A stretch of DNA of 64,000 bases from Halonatronum saccharophilum DSM 13868. GTDB lineage: Bacteria > Bacillota > Halanaerobiia > Halobacteroidales > Halobacteroidaceae. A program made the position numbers and the translations under genes. Positions 51,756 to 60,489 of this stretch are shown piece by piece (the stretch's first letter is position 1; every line of letters starts with the position of its first letter). The notes under the pieces are model-generated. The model was not told the DNA's origin. It searched no databases and saw only the letters and a program-made list of their open reading frames with translations. The stretch spans positions 208,013 through 272,012 of the forward strand of contig NZ_KI912094.1 in assembly GCF_000517025.1 (NCBI RefSeq). The letters run 5' to 3'.

Positions 51756-51768
51756 TACAAATCTCCTC

Positions 51769-53019
51769 CTAATCTGTACGAGATATCTGAGCACCTAAAT
51801 TAGATAGCTTCTCTGTTAACCTTTCATACCCGCGATCAATATGATATATATTCTCTACTATCGTCTCACCTTCAGCTGCCAATCCAGCTAAAACTAAAGC
51901 AGCTCCAGCTCTCAAGTCGGTAGCCTCTACGGTTGTACCAGATAACTTATTAACACCTTGTACAATAGCAGAATTTCCTTCTATCTTGATATTTGCCCCC
52001 ATTCTTCTGAGTTCATCAGCATGCTTTAATCTATTTTCAAAGATTGTTTCAGTAACTACACTTGTACCCTTAGCAATAGATAAGAAAGTCATCAACTGCG
52101 CTTGCATATCAGTAGCAAATCCTGGATATGGTAGTGTCTTGATATTTACTCCATCCCAACTAATATTTCCTTTAACTCTAATCTTATCCCCATCTACTTG
52201 AAGATTAACTCCAGCTTCAACTAACTTTGCAATAACAGATTCAATATGCTCAGGTATTATATCATTAACTATTAAATCTCCTTTAGTTATAGCAGAAGCT
52301 ACTAAGAAAGTTCCTGCCTCAATCCTATCAGGGATAACTTGATAGTCAATAGATTTTAACTTATCTACCCCCTTAATCTTGATAACATCAGTTCCAGCTC
52401 CACGGACTTTGGCCCCCAACCTATTTAAAAAGTTTTGTAGATCAACTATCTCAGGTTCTCTAGCAGCATTATAGATTACCGTCTTCCCTTTGGCCCTAGT
52501 AGCTGCCATCATAATATTCTCTGTTGCACCTACACTAGGAAAATCTAGATGTATCTCTGCTCCCTTTAGGTTTTTAGCCTTACCCTCTAAACAACCATGT
52601 TTTTGTACAAACTCCACACCTAAAGCTTTCAATCCCTTCAGGTGCAAGTCTATTGGTCTTGGGCCAATACTACAACCACCTGGCTGAGAAATCTTCACTT
52701 GACCAAAGCGAGCAACCAAAGGGCCCATTAAAAAGACAGTGGCTCTCATCTTTCTCATCAAAGAATCTGCTATCTCATAGGAATCTAAATTTGAACTATC
52801 TACAACCATCTCATCATTCTCTTCTTTAACAACAGCCCCTAAGGACTCTAAGACTTCTTTCATTACCTTAACATCACGCAGTTTAGGAACCCTACCTATT
52901 CGACACTCACCTTGGCTTAAGACAGTCCCAGCCAAGATTGGTAGAACTGCATTCTTAGCTCCACTAACCTTAACTTCACCTTCAAGCTTCTTACCACCTT
53001 CAATTAAAAATCTTCCCAC
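51769..53019 (-). CDS. murA: UDP-N-acetylglucosamine 1-carboxyvinyltransferase
   Basis: A 416-residue enzyme for the first committed step of peptidoglycan synthesis. 'VSGAKNAVLPILAGTVL' at the N-terminus, 'QPGGCSIGPRPIDLHLKGL' with the catalytic Cys near residue 115, and 'DLRAGAALVLAGLAAEG' near the C-terminus. Co-transcribed with murB (21 bases apart). Confidence 0.97.
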   Translation of the reverse strand: MGRFLIEGGKKLEGEVKVSGAKNAVLPILAGTVLSQGECRIGRVPKLRDVKVMKEVLESLGAVVKEENDEMVVDSSNLDSYEIADSLMRKMRATVFLMGPLVARFGQVKISQPGGCSIGPRPIDLHLKGLKALGVEFVQKHGCLEGKAKNLKGAEIHLDFPSVGATENIMMAATRAKGKTVIYNAAREPEIVDLQNFLNRLGAKVRGAGTDVIKIKGVDKLKSIDYQVIPDRIEAGTFLVASAITKGDLIVNDIIPEHIESVIAKLVEAGVNLQVDGDKIRVKGNISWDGVNIKTLPYPGFATDMQAQLMTFLSIAKGTSVVTETIFENRLKHADELRRMGANIKIEGNSAIVQGVNKLSGTTVEATDLRAGAALVLAGLAAEGETIVENIYHIDRGYERLTEKLSNLGAQISRTD

Positions 53020-53040
53020 TTTTACTCACCTCCTAATAAT

Positions 53041-53946
53041 TTAATCTAAATACTTTACTTCCCTAACTAACTTTACACCAAATTTCTGATAAACAAGATC
53101 CTCTATCTTAGAGATCAACTCAACTACATCTTTAGCTGTAGCTTCACCAGAATTAATTATGAAATTAGCATGCTTAGAAGAGACCTCAGCCCCCCCTACC
53201 TTCAAACCCTTTCCTCCGGCAAGATCAATCAATCTTCCAGCAGAATCTCCTTTAGGGTTCTTAAAGATACAACCTGCATTTGGTTTAGAAATTGGCTGAC
53301 TTCTCTTGCGCTTATTAATTAAATCCTTCATCTCTTCTTCTATCTCTTTAAGATTACCAGGTTTTAAAATAAGCTCTACCTCTAATATTATATCGTTATT
53401 ACCTTGAAAAGAGCTTCTACGATAACTAAACTCTAACTCTTCACTTAAGTACCATTTAATCTCTCCATCTTCCTTTATTATTTTAACCCTAGATAGCAAA
53501 TCCCCAATAGATCTTAAATCACCAATTCCAGCATTCATAAAAGTAGCACCACCAACAGTAGCAGGAATACCAATTCCAAACTCTAGACCACTTAATCCTT
53601 TCTTAGCAACTTCAAGGGCCAACTTAGGTAGCAAGACTCCTGCTCCTACTCTTACCTTATTTCCAGCAAATCTTATTTTTTTATTTATCCTAGTTAATTT
53701 AATCACTACTTCAGATAGACCAGCATCATTGATTAAGAGATTACTTCCTCTTCCAATAACTCTATAAGGAATTTGATTCTGATAAAGATATGTAATCAGC
53801 TCCTTTAATTCACCAACATCTTCAGGTATCACAAGGATGGCAGCAGGGCCACCAATTTTAAAGTAGGTATGATTTTTTAAAGGTTCATCAACTAATACCT
53901 CTCCCTTTGTCAACTTTTTAATAGCAACCTTATGAACTCCTTCCAT
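53041..53946 (-). CDS. murB: UDP-N-acetylenolpyruvoylglucosamine reductase
   Basis: A 301-residue flavoprotein completing UDP-MurNAc. FAD-binding 'VIGRGSNLLINDAG', 'GLEFGIGIPATVGGATFMNAG', the Ser/Arg catalytic loop 'FSYRRSSF' and 'PNAGCIFKNPKGDSAGRLID'. First gene after a 255-base gap in which murC would be expected. Confidence 0.96.
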   Translation of the reverse strand: MEGVHKVAIKKLTKGEVLVDEPLKNHTYFKIGGPAAILVIPEDVGELKELITYLYQNQIPYRVIGRGSNLLINDAGLSEVVIKLTRINKKIRFAGNKVRVGAGVLLPKLALEVAKKGLSGLEFGIGIPATVGGATFMNAGIGDLRSIGDLLSRVKIIKEDGEIKWYLSEELEFSYRRSSFQGNNDIILEVELILKPGNLKEIEEEMKDLINKRKRSQPISKPNAGCIFKNPKGDSAGRLIDLAGGKGLKVGGAEVSSKHANFIINSGEATAKDVVELISKIEDLVYQKFGVKLVREVKYLD

Positions 53947-54201
53947 TTTCTCAACACCCCTATATTTCTAGTTTAACTCGAAAAGATATTAAAAATTAGA
54001 ATTATTTATAAAAATAAATAATAGGGGCTAGCTCCTTGATTTTAAGCTTACAATTGTAAATTTTACATTCTATGTTCCCAATTGTCAATTAAATCAAAGT
54101 ACACCCCATAATATGCAAATAGAATTTAATCTGTTAATAAAAAACTTGTCCTAGTTGTTGAGTGCTTTGTGCTAAAGATCTAAAGGTCTTGGCTCATAAG
54201 C
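53947..54201. other. Intergenic gap at the usual murC position
   Basis: Contains ACAATTGTAAATTTTACA-type simple sequence and CCCAATTGTCAATT, plus an AGCTCAT heptamer repeat at the murG end. No remnant of murC is detectable by reading the three minus-strand frames. Confidence 0.55.
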
Positions 54202-55317
54202 TCATAGCTCATAGCTCACCAGCTCCTCAACCAAAGCAATCAAATTATCTATCGCGTGGGGTTGGCCCAAATCTTTACTTGTCTTAGACATTTGTAAAAG
54301 TTTTTTTTCATCTTCAAGAATCATATTAACAATAGAAGAAAGCCCTTCTCCAGTTAAGTCCTTATCTAAAATAACCTTTGCAGCCCCCTTCTTTTCTAAT
54401 GACCTTGCATTATGTTCTTGATGGTTCTCAGCAGCATAGGGATAAGGTATCAATATAGAAGGAATCCCACAGGCTGTAATTTCAGCTAAAGCTGTTGCCC
54501 CTGCACGGGATATTACTAGATCAGCCACTTTTAAAGCAGCCGACATCTTGTAAAGATATGGTTTAACTTTAATATTCCCTTGATCTTCTATATTTATTCC
54601 CAACTCCAAAGCCTTATCTTTAACTTCATCAAAACCTTCCTTACCGGTAATATGGAGCAGTTGAAGATTTGAATTTCGAATTTGAGGATATAGATACAAA
54701 AGACTCTCGTTAATACTTTTAGCCCCCCGGCTACCACCAAAAGCTAAAATCACCTTTCTATCTTTATCCAAATTAAGATCTTTATAAGATTCAGCCTTAT
54801 CCTTAGTCAGAATCTCTCCTCTAATAGGGTTACCGGTCAGCTCTACCTTTTGAGGTGAACAAAAATATTTCTTGGCATCAATATTACTTAGGGCAACCTT
54901 ATCTACAAACCTGGCAAGTAATTTATTTGTTATGCCTGGATAAACATTTTGCTCATGAATTAATGTAGGAACTTTTTTTAAAGATGCTGCTAAAACAACA
55001 GGACCACATACATACCCTCCAGTACCTATAACTATATTAGGTTTAAAAGACTTGATTATCCTCTTAGCCTGAATAAAGCCCAATCCACTCTCTAAAACTG
55101 ACTTGACCAATTTAAAGGAGACCTTCCTAGGTAGACCTGATACTTTGATAGTCTTTAATTTATACCCTGACTTAGGAATTATATCAGACTCTAATCCAAT
55201 CTCTGTTCCTACAAATAAAATTTCTGCACCTTCATATCTCTCTTCAATAGCTTTGGCAATGGCCAAACCAGGGTAGATATGACCCCCAGTTCCTCCGCCC
55301 GAAATTAATACTTTCAT
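54202..55317 (-). CDS. murG: Lipid II synthase (UDP-GlcNAc transferase MurG)
   Basis: A 371-residue GT28 glycosyltransferase converting lipid I to lipid II at the membrane. 'MKVLISGGGTGGHIYPGLAIAKAI', 'VIGTGGYVCGPVVLAA', 'HEQNVYPGITNKLL' and 'VISRAGATALAEITACGIPSILIPYPYA' are canonical. Its last codons and stop lie within a GAGCTAT repeat. Confidence 0.97.
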   Translation of the reverse strand: MKVLISGGGTGGHIYPGLAIAKAIEERYEGAEILFVGTEIGLESDIIPKSGYKLKTIKVSGLPRKVSFKLVKSVLESGLGFIQAKRIIKSFKPNIVIGTGGYVCGPVVLAASLKKVPTLIHEQNVYPGITNKLLARFVDKVALSNIDAKKYFCSPQKVELTGNPIRGEILTKDKAESYKDLNLDKDRKVILAFGGSRGAKSINESLLYLYPQIRNSNLQLLHITGKEGFDEVKDKALELGINIEDQGNIKVKPYLYKMSAALKVADLVISRAGATALAEITACGIPSILIPYPYAAENHQEHNARSLEKKGAAKVILDKDLTGEGLSSIVNMILEDEKKLLQMSKTSKDLGQPHAIDNLIALVEELVSYEL

Positions 55318-55330
55318 ATATCAGTCACCC

Positions 55331-56446
55331 CTAATTAGTAGTATAGCAAGACACATTTAACAGTATACCTACACCAATCAACATAAAGACCAGAGATGAT
55401 CCTCCATAACTAATAAATGGCAAAGTTATCCCTGTTACAGGCATAGAACCACTTACAACTGCCATATTAATAATAGCTTGTAAGGTGATCATAGTCGTTA
55501 TTCCTACAGCAAGCATACTTCCAAATAAATCTTCTGCATATAAAGCAGTCTGTAACCCTCTCCAAGCAAACAAGAAATAAAGAGCTATTACTGTAAATAT
55601 ACCTATAAAGCCCAACTCTTCTCCTAAAACCGAAAAAATAAAATCCGTCCCAGGCTCAGGTAAATAAAAGAACTTCTGCCTGCTCTTACCCAATCCAGCT
55701 CCAAACAACCCTCCTGAACCAAGAGCATATAAGGATTGTATAATGTGAAATCCAGTTCCTAAAGGATCCTCCCAGGGATCTAAAAATGATAATAGCCTTC
55801 TTAGCCTATAAGGTTCTGTTATAATCATATAAAATATTCCAGGTACAGCTAAAGAACCTAGACCACCAATATGCAATATCTTTGCACCTCCAGCTATAAA
55901 CATAACCATTATGGTTCCAGCTATAGTTACAGCCGTTCCTAAATCAGGTTGTAGCATGATCAACCCAAAAACTACCCCCAAAATAACTAAAGGTTGTAAT
56001 AAGCCTCCCCAAAACTTCTTCATTTTCTGATCCTTTAAAGATATATACCTAGCCACATAAACTACCATAGCTACCTTTGCCACCTCAGAAACCTGCAATG
56101 GAGGAAGTGGACCTAGAACTATCCACCTAGTAGACCCTTTAACCTCTCTACCCACGCCAGGAATCAAAAGGACTATCAAAAGAACTATACTTAGAAGTAA
56201 AAATTTAGGTGCCCACTTTAAATATTTATGATAATCAATCTTCATTACAAATAACATAGTAGTAACTCCAACAACAGACCAGCCTAATTGCCTCTTTAAA
56301 AACCTAAAACTGTCACCATAAGTTTGATAAGCAGATATTGAAGTTGCACTAAAGACCATTACAACTCCAATCCCCAATAAAGTTATCAAAACAAAAAACA
56401 TAAAAAAATCAGGAGATTTGGCTTGCCTAAACTTTCGCTGTAACAT
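55331..56446 (-). CDS. ftsW: SEDS peptidoglycan polymerase FtsW/SpoVE
   Basis: A 371-residue polytopic SEDS protein with about ten helices. 'GIGVVMVFSATSISAY', 'LKRQLGWSVVG', 'QPDLGTAVTI', 'QSLYALGSGGLFGAGLGKSRQKFFYLPEPGTDFIF' and 'GITLPFISYGGSSL' identify it. Division FtsW and sporulation SpoVE cannot be told apart here. It works with the class B PBP at 62131. Confidence 0.95.
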   Translation of the reverse strand: MLQRKFRQAKSPDFFMFFVLITLLGIGVVMVFSATSISAYQTYGDSFRFLKRQLGWSVVGVTTMLFVMKIDYHKYLKWAPKFLLLSIVLLIVLLIPGVGREVKGSTRWIVLGPLPPLQVSEVAKVAMVVYVARYISLKDQKMKKFWGGLLQPLVILGVVFGLIMLQPDLGTAVTIAGTIMVMFIAGGAKILHIGGLGSLAVPGIFYMIITEPYRLRRLLSFLDPWEDPLGTGFHIIQSLYALGSGGLFGAGLGKSRQKFFYLPEPGTDFIFSVLGEELGFIGIFTVIALYFLFAWRGLQTALYAEDLFGSMLAVGITTMITLQAIINMAVVSGSMPVTGITLPFISYGGSSLVFMLIGVGILLNVSCYTTN

Positions 56447-56524
56447 AAAATCACCTCCTCTTAAAGTTCAGTTAATGAAGAATATTAAATAGTTAATAAA
56501 TAAAGTCAAAATCTAAAACTTTCA

Positions 56525-57886
56525 TTATTCTTTGCCCTTCAAAACCACTTCTTTAAAGATCCTTCCTCTCTGCTCATAACTATCAAACATATCCCAGCTT
56601 GCACAGGCTGGTGATAAAAGTACTATATCTCCTTCTTTAGCTAACTTGCTGCTCACCTTAACAGCCCCTTTAATACTATCTACAATATGAATATTATTAT
56701 AACCTAAAGCCTCAACTTCATTTTTAATAATATCTACAGTCTCACCTAATAAAATTAAATCTTTAACATTATCTACTACAACTTGAGCAAATTCACTAAA
56801 GTCAGACTTCTTATCCTTGCCACCGGCAATCAGTATAATTGGCTCGTTAAAGGTCTCTAATGCTTTAATAGCAGCAACTGGATTTGTCCCTTTAGAATCA
56901 TTTATATATCTAACTCCATTAATTTGACCTACCTCTTCAATTCTATGCTCTACACCTGTAAATTCTTTAATAGTTTTAATTAAGTCACCCTTTTCTATCC
57001 CCATCAAAAGAGAAACCCCTATAGCAGCTAAAGTATTCTCTAAATTATGAGGTCCTTTAATTCCAATCTCTTCAACCTTTATTAACTCTTGGACTTGATT
57101 ATTTATATTACTTATAACCATATCTTCCTTCAAATATACACCTTCTTCAACATCTTCTCTTTGGCTAAAGAAGATGACCTTACCTTTAGTATAATTAGCA
57201 AACTCTCTTACAATAGGATCGTCATAATTTAAAAGAGTATAATCGCCACTTTCTTGATTCATCAATAACCTTCTCTTAGCTTTTATGTACTCTTCATAGC
57301 TACCATGACGATCTAAGTGATCTGGAGTTATATTTAAGACTAGACTAACCTTTGGTCTAAAGTCCTTTATCTCCTCTAGCTGAAAAGAACTTACCTCTGC
57401 TACTACAACCCCATCTTGATTGAGATAAGGAAGATCTTGAATCAATGGTCTACCTATGTTTCCTCCTACTACAACTTTCTTATCTGTAGAATTAAAAATC
57501 TCACCAATCAATGTTGTAGTTGTGGTCTTTCCATTAGTTCCAGTAATCCCTATAATCGGAGCTTTACAGAACCTATAAGCCAGTTCTACCTCACTTATAA
57601 TCTCTATTGATTTTTCTCTTGCTTCTCTTAAAAGGGGGATATTATTTGGTACACCAGGGCTGATAATTATCAAGTCCGACTTTAATATCAACTCCAAGCT
57701 ATGACCTCCTAAATCAAGTTTTAAATCTATATCAGCTAAAGCACACAATTCTTCTTGAAGGTCACATTTATTCTTCATATCTGTTACTATAATCTTTGCA
57801 CCTTTTTGGGCCAAAAACTTTACTGTTTCAACACCCGTTCTCTTTCCTAATCCTACAACTGTCACTAACTTATCTCTTAGTTTCAT
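56525..57886 (-). CDS. murD: UDP-N-acetylmuramoylalanine-D-glutamate ligase
   Basis: A 453-residue Mur ligase adding D-Glu. 'VVGLGKRTGVETVKFLA' at the N-terminus, ATP loop 'GITGTNGKTTTTTLIGE', 'LNITPDHLDRHGSYEEYIKAK' and 'ILIAGGKDKKSDFSEFA'. Start taken at ATG 57886; the ATG two codons earlier overlaps the GGGAGGA ribosome site. Confidence 0.96.
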   Translation of the reverse strand: MKLRDKLVTVVGLGKRTGVETVKFLAQKGAKIIVTDMKNKCDLQEELCALADIDLKLDLGGHSLELILKSDLIIISPGVPNNIPLLREAREKSIEIISEVELAYRFCKAPIIGITGTNGKTTTTTLIGEIFNSTDKKVVVGGNIGRPLIQDLPYLNQDGVVVAEVSSFQLEEIKDFRPKVSLVLNITPDHLDRHGSYEEYIKAKRRLLMNQESGDYTLLNYDDPIVREFANYTKGKVIFFSQREDVEEGVYLKEDMVISNINNQVQELIKVEEIGIKGPHNLENTLAAIGVSLLMGIEKGDLIKTIKEFTGVEHRIEEVGQINGVRYINDSKGTNPVAAIKALETFNEPIILIAGGKDKKSDFSEFAQVVVDNVKDLILLGETVDIIKNEVEALGYNNIHIVDSIKGAVKVSSKLAKEGDIVLLSPACASWDMFDSYEQRGRIFKEVVLKGKE

Positions 57887-57892
57887 TAACAT

Positions 57893-58137
57893 CCTCCCTT
57901 CCTTAAAGTACAGTTGAAAATTTAAAATTGATAGTTGATAGTTAAAGACTTTATTTTAAGTTCTTTTTAACTAAAGCCATTGCTAAAATAATTGTTTATT
58001 TTTCTTTGACTTCAATATCTATTAATCTTTTACTTTTTACTCATTAATAATATAGCCCATCACTTTATAATTTCAACTATCAATTACTATCTATTATTAT
58101 GTAACTATCAATTCTCAACTATCAATTGTCAATTGAT
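57893..58137. other. Intergenic spacer of CAACTATCAATT-type repeats
   Basis: Between murD and mraY, TCAACTATCAATTACTATC and AACTATCAATTCTCAACTAT recur in degenerate form (58070-58137), with a related block at 57908-57940. No gene. An unusual interruption in an otherwise compact cluster. Confidence 0.6.
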
Positions 58138-59106
58138 TTATACCGAAAGCCCCATAAGTCCGATTAAAGATAAAAAGATAGCTAAAATCCAAAACCTTAC
58201 AACTATCTTCGACTCTGCCCAACCCGACTTCTCAAAGTGGTGATGAATCGGACTCATCTTAAATACCCTCTTTCCCCCTGTTAATTTAAAGAATGAAACC
58301 TGTATCATTACAGATAGGGTCTCTATTACATAAACTCCACCTATAATCAATAAAAAAAGTTCAGTTCTAGTCAAAACTGCTATAGTAGCCAATGCTCCAC
58401 CTAAAGCCAAAGATCCCGTATCCCCCATAAAAACTTGGGCTGGATAACTGTTAAACCAAGAAAATCCTAAACAAGCCCCTGCTATAGCAATTGTAAAAAT
58501 AGCTAACTCCATCTCTCCAAAAAGAAATAAGATATAAGCATAAGTTATAGTTACAATTATAGTTATTCCTGCCGCCAATCCATCTAGACCATCAGTTAGG
58601 TTCACAGCATTAGAAGTTCCTACTACCACTGCAACTACAAAAGGTATAAATAAAACGCCTAAATCTATAGTACCATCATAATATGGGATCAATAACTCAG
58701 TACCAACATCCAACTTAATCAAAGCTGCTGCTGCTAAAATTGTAGCAATTATAACCTGACCTAAAAGCTTCTGCCTTGGTGTCAACCCTTCAGATCTTTT
58801 AGCAATTATATTGATTACATCATCTAACAATCCTAAAAAGCCATACCCTAAGGTAACAAATAAAGCTATAATAACCTCTGGGCCTAGATCAGCAAATACC
58901 AAAGTTGAAACTAAAACAGCCAAGATTATTATTATCCCTCCCATAGTTGGAGTTCCTGCTTTTTTGTAATGAGCTTTAGGGCCAACTTCTCTAATATTCT
59001 GTCCAAATTCCAACCTTGTAAACCAATTTATTAAAATTGGCCCTGTCAATAAACAAATAACAAAAGCCATAGTTGCTGCATATATTAAATCCACCATTGC
59101 CACCAC
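58138..59106 (-). CDS. mraY: Phospho-N-acetylmuramoyl-pentapeptide transferase
   Basis: A 322-residue membrane enzyme making lipid I. 'AHYKKAGTPTMGGIIIILAV', 'GFLGLLDDVI', 'NAVNLTDGLDGLAAG', 'GDTGSLALGGALA' and 'SPIHHHFEKSGWAESKIVVRF' are diagnostic. Start at ATG 59106 or nine bases later; both lie near GGGAGTGG. Confidence 0.97.
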   Translation of the reverse strand: MVAMVDLIYAATMAFVICLLTGPILINWFTRLEFGQNIREVGPKAHYKKAGTPTMGGIIIILAVLVSTLVFADLGPEVIIALFVTLGYGFLGLLDDVINIIAKRSEGLTPRQKLLGQVIIATILAAAALIKLDVGTELLIPYYDGTIDLGVLFIPFVVAVVVGTSNAVNLTDGLDGLAAGITIIVTITYAYILFLFGEMELAIFTIAIAGACLGFSWFNSYPAQVFMGDTGSLALGGALATIAVLTRTELFLLIIGGVYVIETLSVMIQVSFFKLTGGKRVFKMSPIHHHFEKSGWAESKIVVRFWILAIFLSLIGLMGLSV

Positions 59107-59109
59107 TCC

Positions 59110-60489
59110 CTATCTCTCTTCTAAAGCCTTAGAGACATCTTCCAACTCCATTCCTCTAGACCCTTTTACCAATACTGTATCGCCTTCTTTAATTTTTTTC
59201 AATAAATCTTCAACCAACTCTTCTTTATCTTGGTAAGAATAAATACAACTTTCCTTCATCCCTGCTTTTTTGGCCCCTTCACCAATATAAAAGGCTAAAT
59301 CCCCATAAGTAAATAAATAATCAATCCCTTTATTTAAAAGAAACTGTCCAAGCCTCCTATGTTCACCTAATCCCACATCTCCTAGCTCAAGCATATCTCC
59401 TAATACAGCAAATTTTTTACCTTCCCCAATATCAATTAAGGTGTCTAATGCTGCCCTCATAGAAGTAGGGTTGGCATTATAGGTATCATTTATCACTTTG
59501 AAAGCTCTTTTTGAATCAAAAACCTTATTTCTTAGCTCTGTCAATTCAAAGTTCATTAATCCATCCCTTATCTTCTCTAGATCAATATTCAAGGATATAC
59601 CTACTGAAACGGCAGCTAAAGCATTATATACATTATATTTTCCAGGAACAGGTAATTTAACCTTGAAGTTAGAGGTCAAATCCTTTACCCCCAACTCAAA
59701 CTGCAAATCACTATCCTCTGAAAGGGCCAACTTACTCCCCTTTACTTTATTATAATCCTTTAAACCATAATTAATAACCTTTCCCTTAGATATTTTCTCC
59801 ATATCTTTAACAAGGGGATCATCTCCATTTAAGATAGCAAAACCTTCTTCACCTAAAGATTCTATCAACTCTGACTTAGCCTTGGCTATATTCTCTTTAG
59901 TTTTTAGAATTTCAATATGAGCATATCCAACATTGGTAATCACACCTATATCAGGTTGAGCAATCTTGGCCAACTCTCTGATCTGACCTAGCCCTCGCAT
60001 CCCCATCTCTACAACTAAGGCTTGATAACTAGAATCTAACCTCAATAAAGTCAAAGGAAGTCCTATCTCATTGTTAAAGTTACCTTCCGTCTTTAAAGTC
60101 TTATATTTTTGGCTTAAAACTGAATAGATCATATCCTTTGTTGTCGTCTTGCCTGTACTACCAGTGACTCCAACTACTATTATATCAAACCTATTCCTAT
60201 AATAGTTAGCCAAGCTTTGTAATCCCCGCTTAGTATCCTCTACCAAAATTAAAGGATTCCCACTTTCAAAAGCTTTATTCTTTGCCACTATAGCAGCCTT
60301 TGCCCCTTTGGCGAAGGCATCCTCTAAAAAATTATGACCATCAAAGTTCTCTCCTTCAATAGCAATAAAGAGGTCTCCTTCCTTTAAAGTCCTTGTATCA
60401 ATTGAGACCCCATCAACATACACATCTTTTGCTCCAATAACTTCTCCTTCTAAAGCAAGACCTATCTGGGATAAGGACAACCTTTCCAT
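59110..60489 (-). CDS. murF: UDP-MurNAc-tripeptide-D-Ala-D-Ala ligase
   Basis: A 459-residue Mur ligase adding the D-Ala-D-Ala made by Ddl. ATP loop 'GVTGSTGKTTTKDMIYSVL', 'TEGNFNNEIGLPLTLLRL', 'NDTYNANPTSMRAALDTL' and 'DMLELGDVGLGEHRRLG'. Its start overlaps the last base of murE. Confidence 0.96.
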   Translation of the reverse strand: MERLSLSQIGLALEGEVIGAKDVYVDGVSIDTRTLKEGDLFIAIEGENFDGHNFLEDAFAKGAKAAIVAKNKAFESGNPLILVEDTKRGLQSLANYYRNRFDIIVVGVTGSTGKTTTKDMIYSVLSQKYKTLKTEGNFNNEIGLPLTLLRLDSSYQALVVEMGMRGLGQIRELAKIAQPDIGVITNVGYAHIEILKTKENIAKAKSELIESLGEEGFAILNGDDPLVKDMEKISKGKVINYGLKDYNKVKGSKLALSEDSDLQFELGVKDLTSNFKVKLPVPGKYNVYNALAAVSVGISLNIDLEKIRDGLMNFELTELRNKVFDSKRAFKVINDTYNANPTSMRAALDTLIDIGEGKKFAVLGDMLELGDVGLGEHRRLGQFLLNKGIDYLFTYGDLAFYIGEGAKKAGMKESCIYSYQDKEELVEDLLKKIKEGDTVLVKGSRGMELEDVSKALEER

